The position numbers were made by a program, and so were the translations under genes. A stretch of 64,000 nucleotides of DNA from Panopea generosa (lineage: Eukaryota; Mollusca; Bivalvia; Adapedonta; Hiatellidae): NCBI GenBank assembly GCA_029582155.1, contig CM055905.1:3833920-3897919 (forward strand). The letters are read 5' to 3'. Under the pieces are notes generated by a model, which did not search any database, was not told where the DNA came from, and saw only the letters and a list, made by a program, of their open reading frames with translations. Below are positions 11,205-23,531 of the stretch, piece by piece; position 1 is the first letter of the stretch, and each line of letters opens with the position of its first letter.

Positions 11205-12560
11205 AAGTGGTGAGTCAGAAAGCTGAGTGTTGAGTTAGAAAGTTGAGTGTCGAGTAAGAAGTCAAGTGTCAGGTAAGAATGTCAAGTGTCAAGTTTCTTT
11301 AAATATAATTCTTTTTGGTGAACCACAACTCTCTTATGACAATAATGTTAAAATATTTGAAGCAGTTCACAAATACATTTTATCCACTAATCGTTTCTCC
11401 TGACATGTAAGTAAGTCTGAAGAAATAACAAAGCTAGTTCTATTTACGTGGTGAGGTCAGCCCGTCTCCCAATTTCGTCCATGCCGTTCAGAACTTGTCC
11501 AAAAATGTTAACCATTATTATTATGTGAATTCACATAATCATCCATTACTTTAATCATTTCAATCACCTTTCTTTTTTTTTCTAATTACCCACTTCATTT
11601 TCTAAGTTTCTTAAATATATCAGAAACAATATTGCTAAAAGTATGTTAAACGTTTTTATTAAATATATTTTGAACTATGTTATATTCGTAATGCTAAGAG
11701 CATAAATCAAATTGTTAATAATCTGCCAAATTTGTTCACAATTGATATATGTCATGGAAAAGAACTTTATAAGATTTTATCTTCCGTTCTAATCCATATT
11801 TATACCTAAACTTATGTGTATATATGTACATTTAAATGAATAAAAATATGTTTAAACCAAGTGTCAAGTAAGAAAGTTGATTGTCTAGTAAGAAAGTAGA
11901 GGAAGAATGTTGAGTGTCTAGTCAGAAAGTCAAGTGTCAAGTAAGAAAGTCAAGTGTCAATCAAGAAAGTCGAGTGTCGAGTTAGAAAGTTGAGTGTCGA
12001 GTAAGAAGTCAAATGTAGAGTAAGAAAGTTGAGTGTTGAGTAAGAAAAAATAAGAAAGTCGAGTAAGAACAAGTAAGAAAGTCGAGTAAGAGAAAGTAAA
12101 AAAGTCAAGTGGCGAGTCAGAAAGTTAAGTGTATAGTACGAAAGTCAAGTGTAGAGGAAGAATGTTGAGTGTAGAGTAAGAAAGTCAAGTGCCGAATAAG
12201 AAAGTTGAGTGTAGAATAAGAAAGTTGAGTGTCGAGTAAGAAAGTCGAGTGTCGAGTATGAAAGTTGAGTGTCGAGTAAGAAAGTCGAGTGCCGAGTATG
12301 AAAGATGAGTGTAGAATAAGAAAGTCAAGTGCCGAATAAGAAAGTTGAGTGTAGAGTAAGAAAGTTGAGTGAAGAGTAAGAAAGTCGAGTGCCGAGTAAG
12401 AAAGTTGAGTGTAGAGTATGAAAGTTGAGTGTAGAGTAAGAAAGTCGAGTGCCGAGTATGAAAGTTGAGTGTAGAGTAAGAAAGTCGAGTGTCGAGTAAG
12501 AAAGTTAAGTGCCTAGTAAGAAAGTCGAGTGTCAAGTAAGAAAGTTGAGTGTAGAGTAAG
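11205..12560. repeat. 20-bp tandem array (AAGTTGAGTGTCGAGTAAGA type), left arm
   Basis: Units of about 20 bp vary at a few positions (GTTGAG or GTCGAG; GTGTAGAG, GTGTCGAG or GTGCCGAG). The array is interrupted by a 563-bp AT-rich insertion at 11295-11857 and followed by a SINE. A few array units continue on the far side of the SINE (12776-12805), so the SINE landed inside the array. Confidence 0.95.
11295..11857. mobile_element. 563-bp AT-rich insertion in the 20-bp array, left arm only
   Basis: Non-repetitive sequence interrupts the array and is flanked on both sides by CAAGTGTCAAGT (11283-11294 and 11858-11869). The flanks are themselves array sequence, so the duplication length is uncertain. 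The right arm runs uninterrupted through this point (near 18808-18820). No terminal repeats or ORF identify the family. Confidence 0.6.
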
Positions 12561-12569
12561 AATTTTGTT

Positions 12570-12775
12570 TAATGCCATTTTCAACACATTTCAGGTTATG
12601 TATGGCAAATCCAGTTTTACTGGTGGAGAAAGACCTCAGACTGAGTATAACCACCATCCTTCCACAAGTAACTAGCAAACTTTTTCACATAAAGTATTTG
12701 TAGGACTCAAACCTATGACCTCAGTGGTGAGAGGTAGGTTATCTTGAGACGGCGCCTAAGACCACTTAACCAGGA
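12570..12775 (-). mobile_element. SINE family B (tRNA-derived), left arm
   Basis: Read on the minus strand, the head CTGGTTAAGTGGTCTTAGGC has an A-box-like stretch and CATAGGTTTGAGTCCTAC a B-box-like stretch. The body carries CAGTCTGAGGTCTTTCTCCA and CCAGTAAAACTGGATTTGCC, and the 3' end AATGTGTTGAAAATGGCATT. AGTAAGAA array sequence occurs on both sides. The family recurs at 18110-18315, 36957-37190, 41573-41800, 43400-43595, 58290-58470 and 59105-59270. Confidence 0.85.
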
Positions 12776-12805
12776 GGAGTAAGAAAGAAGCTGAGTAAGA
12801 ATAAA

Positions 12806-14334
12806 ACATCCTTCATAAGAATCTTTGTTGGAAAGAAATATCTCACTCCCTGGATCAAATGTTCATGCAGAAATAAGGCTCTGCCAAGCCCTCAACTACA
12901 TGCAGTGAAGCATTTCCTGATTATTATACCAAATAATTTCAGACCAGACCACTATAGCATGTGAGTAGTCATGAATCCTAAACTGGATCCTACTCATATA
13001 AAGCTATCAGTTCACATAAGAAAATTGTCCGTCCAGTCCGTATTGTTTCAACATCACACACAACTAACACAGAAAGCAGGATTTCCTTTATATATTTATT
13101 CTTACATTGTAACAATTTTCATTTCAACTTTAATGAATTCTATTAACTTAACCCCCTTGCCTTCAAAAGTTATCTCCCTAAACTAAAACTTGACTTTCCA
13201 TCTTGCCTTCCAAAGTAAAACTGTCTAAACTGAAACTTGACTTAACATTTCGCTTGTAAAACTGACTTTCTTCCTCGCTCATTCAGAACTACGTGTAAAC
13301 CCCAAAAATATTGTCATAACAGTCATCTTTAATTCATAAACCAGTCATTATTTATTAGGCATTTCCTCTTCAGATGTCCACTCTCTTCCGCTAAATGCCC
13401 ATAAAACATGTTAACTATTTCTATTTTAAGCTTGCTGTACGCGAATTTTTGACAGTGTAATATATCAAAAGTTCAAACTAATTAGGACCTCCAAAGCTTA
13501 ATGACTAAATGCATTTACTTATAGCATGTCTCACACTAGTTTTATATTAGGTTTAATTTTTACATTATTAAAATAATAAAATATGATAATTAATAAATGA
13601 AGTGACTGACAATAACACAGTATGTGTTACATGTAAATCCGTAGTATATTGGTCATGGTTGACACCAAATTTTTTGGTTTTTGCAGAGGCCTTCATATTG
13701 TATCTATGGTTTGCATTGTAGTTAGGCATGTTTGCCATAGTCTGGTCTGTACATTTAAGTCTGATTATACACAAATAATCATCTCCTGTTATATATATCA
13801 TACATTGTGAATGAGCATCTGAAAAGATCCAAAAGATCGGAAATTCCGCTGTTGTGAATTAAATTATCTCCTTTTATATAATAATATACATATAAATTCA
13901 CTGTATCTTCATGATTCAACAGGTTTCTTAATCTGTACTTTATATAGCATGTGAGTAGGCACGAATCCATGTGAGTAGTCATGAATCCTTAACTGGATCC
14001 TACTCATATAAAGCTATTAGTTCATGTATGTAAATTGTCGGTCTAGTCCAGATGTGTTGCATGTAAATCCATAGTTGACACCAAATTTATTGGTTTGGCA
14101 GATACCTTGATATTGTATCTATGGTTTGCATTGTAGCTAGGCGTGCCCTCTGTAGTCTTGTCTGTACATTTATGTCTTGTTTATTCACAAATAATTGTCT
14201 CCATATATATTTGATATTTATATTAATAGTTCACAATTAGTTGCGATGTTGATATATATTCATAATGCAGCTTAGAAAACAGAAAAATGAAAGTAAAAAA
14301 ATGTTTTATTTAACATTGTCTTTAACAGGACCGT
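12806..14334. other. Unique part of the left arm with internal direct duplication
   Basis: Roughly 13626-13780 and 14045-14195 are direct copies (TTGACACCAAATTT, TATTGTATCTATGGTTTGCA, TCTGTACATTTA). About 12958-13040 and 13968-14045 also match (GTGAGTAGTCATGAATCC, ACTGGATCCTACTCATATAA). A ~1-kb segment was therefore duplicated in tandem before the palindrome formed. No gene was found. Confidence 0.65.
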
Positions 14335-14800
14335 TTTACATTACCAGTGACTTAATAACAATGTCAATAAGTCAGATGTTATGAACGCTGGTGTTTCATG
14401 CAAAACTTTGCGAAATTTAGTTTTCAAATATCTCAGATGTACGAATTAGAATTCTTTCTTTGCACAATGGAATTCTCTACAAAACGAAAGCATTCCAATC
14501 AAATTGTGTTTGAAATTGTTCAAGTATTTATGATTACAAAATTTGTAAACTGCAACTTAAACATCAAGAAAATTACTTAAAAAATAAAAAAAATGAAATA
14601 TTTGAAATTCAAGATCATTTTGTATGTTTAAAACCGTATAAAACATCTGAGATTACATTCACCTTACATTTTATGTAAAAGAAATCAGTTGCCTGTGATA
14701 TTTGGATGATTAATTTGCCCAATTATTAATTCTTTGCATGCTATTTCGTAGAGTTTCCAAGTTCTGGCCATTACCAAGAAATTAGAGTTCCTCTTGCTGT
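14335..14800 (+). repeat. Dispersed repeat family G, left-arm copy
   Basis: It shares TTTCAAATATCTCAGATGTA, ATTCTCTACAAAACGA and AGAAATCAGTTGCCTGTGAT with the copies at 15115-15465 and (inverted) 15845-16215. No terminal inverted repeats are clear. Confidence 0.65.
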
Positions 14801-14854
14801 AATATATCTGTTAATTTGAAACAGACTATAGACTGACCACTATACAGACTGACC

Positions 14855-15832
14855 GACAGGAAGCGGACTCGAGAGTGATTTACAAAATTAGTTATAGAAA
14901 CGTGTAACACTTAAACAATGTTGTGTCATCGATCCATCTCGTTGAGCGGCATATAGTCTAACTGTTTCTGTGTTGGGTAACCTCGTTTTTAAACAAAATA
15001 GTAATACTAACAAAATCAGTTATATATTTTTACATTTAATGTAAAACAAATACAATACAAAGCATATAAATGTACAATTTAACAACGCAAATGTAAAGTT
15101 TAAACTAGGAATTATATAGAAAAGGAAACAACTGATTGAGATGTTATGACTGGTATTGTATTCACGCAAAGTATCACAAAATCTCGTTTTCAAATATCTT
15201 AACTTCCATTCGTCTCAGAAAGATAAATCAATATTCTTTCATTATCTACAAAACGAGACCATTCCAAGGAAATTATGGTTAAAACTGTTGAAGTAATAGT
15301 GATTATGAATTGTGTATACTGCAACTCAAAAATTAGAAAATTTCATGAAATTGTACTTAAAACTGCAATGATTTAACTTCAAAATCATTTTCGTGTTTAA
15401 AACATTATAAAACATACACATTTTATGTAAAAGAAATCAAATGCCTGTGTAATTTGAATGATATCTGTACTATAGTTGCAACGTTTGTTCTGCCGTGGAC
15501 TAGTTTATCGGTGGGAGGTTTCAAGCTGCCGACATAATGTATGTAGTACAGCTCAACATTCACAAACTTTTACTTATCATCTTTATCTGATAGTGGATTG
15601 TATTACCAAAGAAACCGTCTGGAAACTGACATATCATTGCGTAAACCATATGCTATTTTTTTTTTTTATACACACAATTTTTGTATTGGCAAGTGTTATG
15701 TTTTCTAACTTGTTGTGATTAGAATAATTGGTATAAGTCAAATGACTATTAACAACTAGAACACAAATGTGAATCTAAGCTATCAAGGTTTATTTAGTGT
15801 GCAGCATCATCAGGTTCATGGTTCTATATAGT
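14855..15832. other. Spacer of the giant palindrome
   Basis: The arms stop matching at about 14854 and 15833, inside GACTGACCACTATACA. The spacer is single-copy except for a family G copy at 15115-15465. It has no transposase-like ORF. An 80-codon ORF at 15476-15718 resembles nothing I know. Confidence 0.7.
15115..15465 (+). repeat. Dispersed repeat family G, spacer copy
   Basis: Diverged relative of 14335-14800. Shared blocks include CTCGTTTTCAAATATCTTAA, ATTATCTACAAAACGA and TGTAAAAGAAATCAAATGCC. Its beginning, GGAAACAACTGATTGAGAT, matches the inverted copy at 57225-57640 closely. Confidence 0.6.
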
Positions 15833-15844
15833 GGTCAGTATGTA

Positions 15845-16215
15845 TAGTGGTCAGTCTATAGTCTGTTTCAAATTAACATATATATTACAGCAAGAGGAAC
15901 TCTAAGGTGAATGTAATCTCAGATGTTTTATACGGTTTTAAACATGCAAAATGATCTTGAATTTCAAATATTTCAGTTTTTTTTATTTTGTAATCATAAA
16001 TACTTGAACAATTTCAAACATAATTTGATTGGAATGCTTTCGTTTTGTAGAGAATTTCATTGTGCAAAGAAAGAATTCTAATTCGTACAAATGAAATATT
16101 TGAAAACTAAATTTCGCGAAGTTTTGCCTGAAACACCAGCGTTCATAACATCTGACTTATTGACATTGTTAGTAAGTCACTGGTAATGTAAAACGGTCCT
16201 GTTAAAGACAGTGTG
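15845..16215 (-). repeat. Dispersed repeat family G, right-arm copy
   Basis: Reverse complement of 14335-14800, as expected from the palindrome. It carries GAATGCTTTCGTTTTGTAGA and AAACACCAGCGTTCATAACA. Confidence 0.7.
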
Positions 16216-16674
16216 AAATAAAACATATTTTTTTACTATCATGTTTCTGTTTTCTAAGCTGCATTATGAATATATATCAACATCGCAATTAATTGTGAAC
16301 TATTAATATAAATATCAAATCTAAAATACAATCACTCCATTATCCAGCTAGAATTTTAATTATATATATATATATATATATGGAGGCAATTATTTGTGAA
16401 TAAACAAGACATAAATGTACAGACAAGACTACAGAGGGCACGCCTAGCAAACCATATATATAATATCAAGGTCTCTGCCAAACCAATCAATTTGGTGTCA
16501 ACTATGGATTAACATGCAACACATCTGGACTGGACCGACAATTTACATACATGAACTGATAGCTTTATATGAGTAGGATCCAGTTAAGGATTCATGACTA
16601 CTCACATGCTATATACAGTACAGATTAAGGAACCTGTTGAATCATGAAGATACAGTAAATTTATATGTATTTTA

Positions 16675-17026
16675 TGGTCGGGAAATAATAATTACATTTA
16701 TAATTGCAGTTTATCATTCAAATAAATGATTTTACAAAATAATATTTTAAGTTATAATAAATTTTCATATTTATAACCGACGGCGCAATCACGATTCGTT
16801 GAGCGCAATGTCGATGAAAAATTAAAATTGTTTAAAGATTACAAATTTAATACGATTAAGGCAAAGTATGGCCAGAAAGTACTTGTATTATTAATATTAA
16901 TAGTTTTTAATTAAAATAAATGATTTTAAAACATCATTTTTCACGTTATTTTGATTTTTAATCGACATTGCGCCCATTGCGTCCATTGCGCCGAAAAATC
17001 GACATTGCGTATTTTAGTCATACCGG
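16675..17026. mobile_element. 352-bp insertion, right arm only, TATTTTA duplication
   Basis: The left arm runs directly across this point (near 13887). In the right arm 352 bp are inserted between two TATTTTA copies (16668-16674 and 17027-17033). The insert repeats CGACATTGCG several times near its right end, has GCGCAATGTCGAT inverted near the middle, and is otherwise AT-rich. No ORF. Family unknown. Confidence 0.75.
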
Positions 17027-17033
17027 TATTTTA

Positions 17034-18109
17034 TTATATAAAGGGAGATAATTTAATTCGCAACAACGGAATTTCCGATCTTTGGGATCTTTTCAGATGC
17101 TCATTCACAATGTATGATATATATAACAGGAGATGATTATTTGTGAATAACCAGACTTAAATGTACAGACCAGACTATGGCAAACATGCCTAACTACAAT
17201 GCAAACCATAGATACAATATGAAGGCCTCTGCAAAACCAATAAATTTGGTGTCAACCATGACCAATATACTACGGATTTACATGTAACACAAACTGTGTT
17301 ATTGTCAGTCACTTCATTTATTAATTATCATATTTTATTATTTTAATAATGTAAAAATTAAACCTAATATAATACTGTTGTGAGACATGCTATAAGTACA
17401 TGCATTTAGTCATTAAGCTTTGGAGGTCCTAATTAGTTTGAACTTTTGATATATTACACTGTCAAAAATTCGCGTACAGCAAGCTTAAAATAGAAATAGT
17501 TAACATGTTTTATGGGCATTTAGCGGAAGAGAGTGGACATCAGAAGAGGAAATGCCTAATAAATAATGACTGGTATATGAATTAAAGATGAATGTTATGA
17601 CAATATTTTTGGGGTTTACACGTAGTTCTGAATGAGCGAGGAAGAAAGTCAGTTTACAAGCGAAATGTTAAGTCAAGTTTCAGTTTAGACAGTTTTACTT
17701 TGGAAGGCAAGGTGGAAAGTCAAGTTTTAGTTTAGGGAGATTACTTTTGAAGGCAAGGGGGTTAAGTTAATAGAATTCATTAAAGTTGAAAGGAAATCCT
17801 GCTTTCTGTGTTAGTTGTGTGTGATGTTGAAACAATGCGGACTGGACGGACAATTTTCTAATGTGAACTGATAGCTTTATATGAGTAGGATCCAGTTTAG
17901 GATTCATGACTACTCACATGCTATAGTAGTCTGGTCTGAAATTATTTGATATAATAATCAGGAAATGCTTCACTGCATGCAGTTGAGGGCTTGGCAGAGC
18001 CTTATTTCTGCATGAACATTTGATCCAGGGAGTGAATTATTTCTGTCCAACAAAGATTCTTATGATGGATTTTTTATTCTTACTCAGTTCAGCTTCTTTC
18101 TTACTCCTC
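17034..18109. other. Unique part of the right arm
   Basis: Mirror image of 12776-13900 in the left arm, with the same GTGAGTAG and GGATCCTACTCATATAA blocks. No gene was found. Confidence 0.6.
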
Positions 18110-18315
18110 CTGGTTGAGTGGTCTTAGGCGCCGTTTCTAAATAACCTACCACTCACCACTGAGGTCATAGGTTTGAGTCCTACAAATACTTTATGTGAAA
18201 AAGTTTGGTAGTTACTTGTGGAAGGACGGTGGTTCTACTCAGTCTGAGGTCTTTCTCCACCAGTAAAACTGGATTTGCCATACATAACCTGAAATGTGTT
18301 GAAAATGGCGTTAAA
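18110..18315 (+). mobile_element. SINE family B (tRNA-derived), right arm
   Basis: Mirror copy of the SINE at 12570-12775. Head CTGGTTGAGTGGTCTTAGGC, B-box-like CATAGGTTTGAGTCCTAC, 3' end TGTTGAAAATGGCGTTAAAC. The 20-bp array begins immediately after its tail. Confidence 0.85.
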
Positions 18316-18321
18316 CCCAAT

Positions 18322-18897
18322 TCTTACTCTACACTCAACTTTCTTACTTGACACTTGACTTTCTTACTCGGCAATTAACTTTCTTACTCGACACTCGACT
18401 TTCTTACTCTACACTCAACTTTCTTACTCGACACTTGACTTTCTTACTCGACACTCAACTTTCTTACTCTACACTCAACTTTCTTATTCGGCACTTGACT
18501 TTCTTACTCTACACTCAACATTCTTCCTCTACACTTGACTTTCGTACTATACACTCAACTTTCTTACTCGCCACTTGACTTTCTTACTTTCTCTTACTCG
18601 ACTTCCTTACTTGTTCTTACTCGACTTTCTTAATTTTTCTTACTCAACACTCAACTTTCTTACTCTACATTTGACTTCTTGCTCGAAACTCAACTTTCTT
18701 ACTCGACACTCGACTTTCTTGATTGACAATTGACTTTCTTTATTGACACTTGACTTTCTGACTAGACACTCAACATTCTTCCTCTATTTTCTTACTAGAC
18801 AATCGACTTTCTTACTTGACATTCTTACCTGACACTTGACTTCTTACTCGACTCTCAACTTTCTAACTCAACACTCGGCTTTCTGACTCACCACTTA
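18322..18897. repeat. 20-bp tandem array, right arm
   Basis: Complement of the left-arm array (ACTTTCTTACTCGACACTCA type). It is shorter than the left-arm array by about 200 bp even after discounting the 563-bp insertion there, so unit number has changed since duplication. Confidence 0.95.
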
Positions 18898-18904
18898 ACA
18901 TTTA

Positions 18905-21900
18905 AAATAATTTTTGAGAAATATTGTTACATGTCCGAGGAATGTGCCTAATACAATTATGTAGCGTATACCTTCAGGTCACCATTCAGATGGAATATAA
19001 ATATTGTTACAATTCTGGGGAATGTGCCTGGTACAATTATGTGGCTTATTCCTTCAGGCCACAGTTCAGATGGAATATCAATATTGTTACATGTCTGTGA
19101 TATGTGCCTGGTACAATTATGTGACTTATACCTTCAGGCCACCATTCAGATGGAATATTAAATATTGTTACATGTCTGGGGAATGTGCCTGGTACAACTA
19201 TGAGGCTTATACCTTTAGGCCACCATTCTGATGGAATATAAATATTGTTACATGTCTGGGGAATGTGCCTCGTACAATTATGAGGCTTATACCTTCAGGC
19301 CACCATTCAGATGGAACATAAATATTGTAACATGTCAGGGTAATGTGCCTGGTACAATAATGTAGGTTATACCTTCAGGCCACCATTCAGATGGAATATA
19401 AATATCGTTACATGTCTGGGGAATGTGCCTGGTACAATTATGTGACTTATACCTTCAGGCCACCATTCAGATGGAATATAAATATTGTTACATGCCTGGG
19501 GAATGTGTCTGGTACAACTATGAGGCTTATACCTTCAGGCCACCATTCAGATGGAATATAAATATTGTAACATGTCTGGGGAATGTGCCTGGTACAACTA
19601 TGAGGCTTATACCTTCAGGCCACCATTCAGATGGAATATAAATATTGTTACATGTCTGTGGAATGTGCCTGGTACAATTATGAGGCTTACACCTTCAGGC
19701 CACCATTCAGATGGAATATAAATATTGTTACATGTCCGGGGAATGTGCCTGGTACAATTACGAGGCTTACACCTTCAGGCCACCATTCAAATGGAATATA
19801 AATATTGTTACATGTCCGGGGAATGTGCCTGGTACAATTATGAGGCTTACACCTTCAGGCCACCATTCAGATGGAATATAAATAGTGTTACATATCCGGG
19901 GAATGTGCCTGGTACAATTATGTGGCTTACACCTTCAGGCCACCATTCAGATGGAATATAAATATTGTTACATGTCTGGGGAATGTGTCTGGTACAATTA
20001 TGAGGCTACCACCTTCAGGCCACCATTCAGATGGAATATAAATATTGTCACATGTCTGGGGAATGTGCCTAGTACAATTATGAGGCTTACACCTTCAGGC
20101 CACCATTCAGATGGAATATAAATATTGTTACATGTCTGGGGAATGTGCCTGGTACAATTATGAGGCTTACACCTTCATGTCACCATTCAGATGGAATATA
20201 AATATTGTTACAATTCTGGGGAATGTGCCTGGTACAATTATGTAGCTTATTCCTTCAGGCCACAGTTCAGATGGAATATCAATAGTGTTACATGTCTGTG
20301 GAATGTGCCTGGTACGATTATGTGACTTATACCTTAGGCCACCATTCAGATGAAATATTAAATATTGTTACATGCCTGGGGAATGTGCCTGGTACAACTA
20401 TGAGGCTTATACCTTTAGGCCACCATTCAGATGGAATATAAATATTGTTACATGTCTGGGGAATGTGCCTCGTACAATTATGAGGCTTATACCTTCAGGC
20501 CACCATTCAGATGGAACATAAATATTGTAACATGTCAGGGTAATGTGCCTGGTACAATAATGTGGCTTATACCTTCAGGCCACCATTCAGATGGAATATA
20601 AATATCGTTACATGTCTGGGGAATGTGCCTGGTACAACTATGTGGCTATACCTTCAGGCCACCATTCAGATGGAATATAAATATTGTTACATGTCTGGGG
20701 AATGTGCCTGGTACAACTATGAGGCTTATACTTTCAGGCCACCATTCAGATGGAATATAAATATTGTTACATGTCTGGGGAATGTGCCTGGTACAACTAT
20801 GAGGCTTATACCTTCAGGCCACCATTCAGATGGAATATAAATATTGTTACATGTTTGGGGAATGTGCCTGGTACAATTGTGTAGGTTATACCTTCATGTC
20901 ACCATTCAAATGGAATATAAATATTGTTACATGTCCGGGGAATGTGCCTGGTACAATTATATGGCTTATACCTTCAGGCCACCATTCAGATGGAATATAA
21001 ATATTGTTACATGTCTGAGGAATGTGTCTGGTACAATTATGAGGCTTATACCTTCAGGCCACCATTCAGATGGAATATAAATATTGTTACATGTCTGGGG
21101 AATGTGCCTGGTACAATTGTGTAGGTTATACCTTCATGTCACCATTCAGATGGAATATTAATATTGTTACATGTCTGGGGAATGTGCCTGGTACAATTAT
21201 GGGGCTTACACCTTCAGGCACCATTCAGATGGAATATAAATATTGTTACATGTCCGGGGAATGTGCCTGGTACAATTATGAGGCTTACACCTTCAGGCCA
21301 CCATTCAGATGGAATATAAATATTGTTACATGTCCGGGGAATGTGCCTGGTACAATTATGAGGCTTACACCTTCAGGCCACCATTCAGATGGAATATAAA
21401 TAGTGTTACATGTCCGGGGAATGTGCCTGGTACAATTATGTGACTAACACCTTCATGCCACCATTCAGATGGAATATAAATATTGCTGCATGTCCGGGGA
21501 ATGTGTCTGGTACAATTATGAGGCTAACACCTTCAGGCCACCATTCAGATGGAATATAAATATTGTTACATGTCTGGGGAATGTGCCTGGTACAATTATG
21601 AGGCTTACACCTTCAGGCCACCATTCAGATGGAATATAAATATTGTTACATGTCTTGGGAATGTGCCTGGTACAATTATGAGGCTTACACCTTCAGGCCA
21701 CCATTTAGATGGAATATAAATATTGTTACATGTCTGGGGAATGTGCCTGGTACAATTATGAGGCTTATACCTTCAGGCCACTATTCAGATGGAATATAAA
21801 TATTGTTACATGTCTGGGGAATGTGCCTGGTACAATTATGAGGCTTACACCTTCAGGCCACCATTCAGATGGAATATAAATAGTGTTACATGCCTGGGGA

Positions 21901-21965
21901 ATGTGCCTGGTGCAATTGTGTAGGTTATACCTTCATGTCACCATTCAGATGGAATATAAATAAAA
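18905..21965. repeat. 80-bp tandem array, right arm, about 38 units
   Basis: Complement of the left array: unit AATATTGTTACATGTCTGGG, GAATGTGCCTGGTACAATTA, TGAGGCTTATACCTTCAGGC, CACCATTCAGATGGAATATA. Variants GTGTAGGTTATACCTTCATG and GAGGCTTACACC alternate. The variant order differs from the mirror of the left array, showing rearrangement inside the array since the palindrome arose. Confidence 0.97.
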
Positions 21966-22199
21966 CAGGACTCACAAAATAATTAAGGTAGTACAGCAAA
22001 ATAGGCAGGTTAAAATATGACTACAAGAATATTATGTATTTTTTTATTTTCATGAGACAAAGTAACAAAATATACATCCAATAGAATTCCAAAGTAGATT
22101 AAGAAATAGTTAATAGAATAAAATTAATTTTCCGTAAATTCTATGCGTCAAATTGCCACAATCAATAAATAAATGTTCAACTTTCATCACTTAAGACTA

Positions 22200-22440
22200 T
22201 AACTGTCACTTTAATGTATCAGGTGCCCATTCACTAATCTTCGTATCTAAAGTCTTAAGAACAAATTGTGACACATTTTTTTTTACTTCAAACTGCAATG
22301 TTTTTAATTCAAGATATCATATTCATGTCTTAAATATTAAAAAAACATCCATGGTTACATACAACATAATTTTTTAAAATTCACAATTAAGAAATCAGGT
22401 GCCTGTGGAATCTGAATGATTTGTTTACCAAATTAGCAAT
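22200..22440 (+). repeat. Dispersed repeat family G, right-arm end fragment
   Basis: Complement of 7680-7910. Contains AAGAAATCAGGTGCCTGTGG and CAAACTGCAATG. Confidence 0.55.
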
Positions 22441-22458
22441 TCTTCACATGCTAATTAA

Positions 22459-23531
22459 AGCCTCATTAAACTTCCGAAATACACTGTTTGATAATAACAA
22501 AATTGATTGTAATTAAATGTGTATAGTATTGCTAAACCATTCCTGTAGACCTCTTATGGACTGTTTTTAAAAAAGAGAGAAAATAAATAACTTCGGTCTA
22601 AATGTGTGTTTATTAGACGAGTGGACTCATCTTTTAACTTTTGTTTACATTTTTGTAATTCCGTTATGAATCGGTTGCTTTCTGACTGTACCTCTGCCAG
22701 TGTACGGTATGCAAATGCTGCAGTGGTGATGTGCGGATGAAGACTGTTAGATAAGGGGTTCATTAACAAGATAAGAAAAGTTATGGCTTCACTAATATTA
22801 TGTATCGTTATTGAGTTTTCTTTTTTTAAAAAAAAATATATTGATGTCTGCAATAAAACTGTATCGAACGTAGTACACATTATATTATTTATACGCACTG
22901 AAAAACAATGAGTACGGAATACTAGTTTGGTCTAGTAACTCTTGCTCAGGATCCTCCCTTGCATAATATACGCTTGATACTATCGCCGCGCTATTACATC
23001 ACACATCACTTTATCACAGTCAATATAGGGAGGCTACCAAGGGTGGTTTGTTTAGTACAGTTATTAAAAAATAATTTTATTTTTAATTTTATATGAACAA
23101 TTCGACGCTTACGTGCAATAAATTAGCTCGTGGGTTCCAGTTCATTTATACACTGAGGGGAATAAAGGAAATGTTCTTAAAAACTATCTAACTGCAAGCA
23201 GTAATTTAATTTTTAACTCCATCCCCTACAGTTCCCATACTATGTTTCCCTGTGAAGTGAATTGATCATATATTACCGACTGATGCGTTTCCAAACATGC
23301 TCCGTAACTCCCCGTTTTCTGCCGAAGGTATTTATCGGACAGAGATGAACATTAATTTGTAAACAAAGCCCATTCTTAATTATGTTCTAATAATATGCTT
23401 TATATTTATTTTTTTGTTTGCAAATTCTCTCAGTGACCAAATAAACATGTAGCGGGTATTCTATCATCTGGATGAGTAAAATTGACTTAAATAAAAACTA
23501 AAAACGACCATTTCGGAAGTTTAATGAGCCT
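22459..23531 (-). mobile_element. TTAA-flanked non-autonomous DNA transposon (right-arm copy)
   Basis: Mirror copy of 6578-7649 (1073 bp against 1072). TTAA flanks at 22455-22458 and 23532-23535. The minus-strand ORF (22554-22898) keeps the same C-terminal half as the left copy, with an upstream extension in frame. Confidence 0.85.

Noticed and set aside
12185-12535. Repeat ORF of LSYSTLNFLTRHSTFLL type, and its mirror at 18348-18578
   Set aside because: Frame through a 20-bp array; appears on one strand only because the unit lacks stops there.
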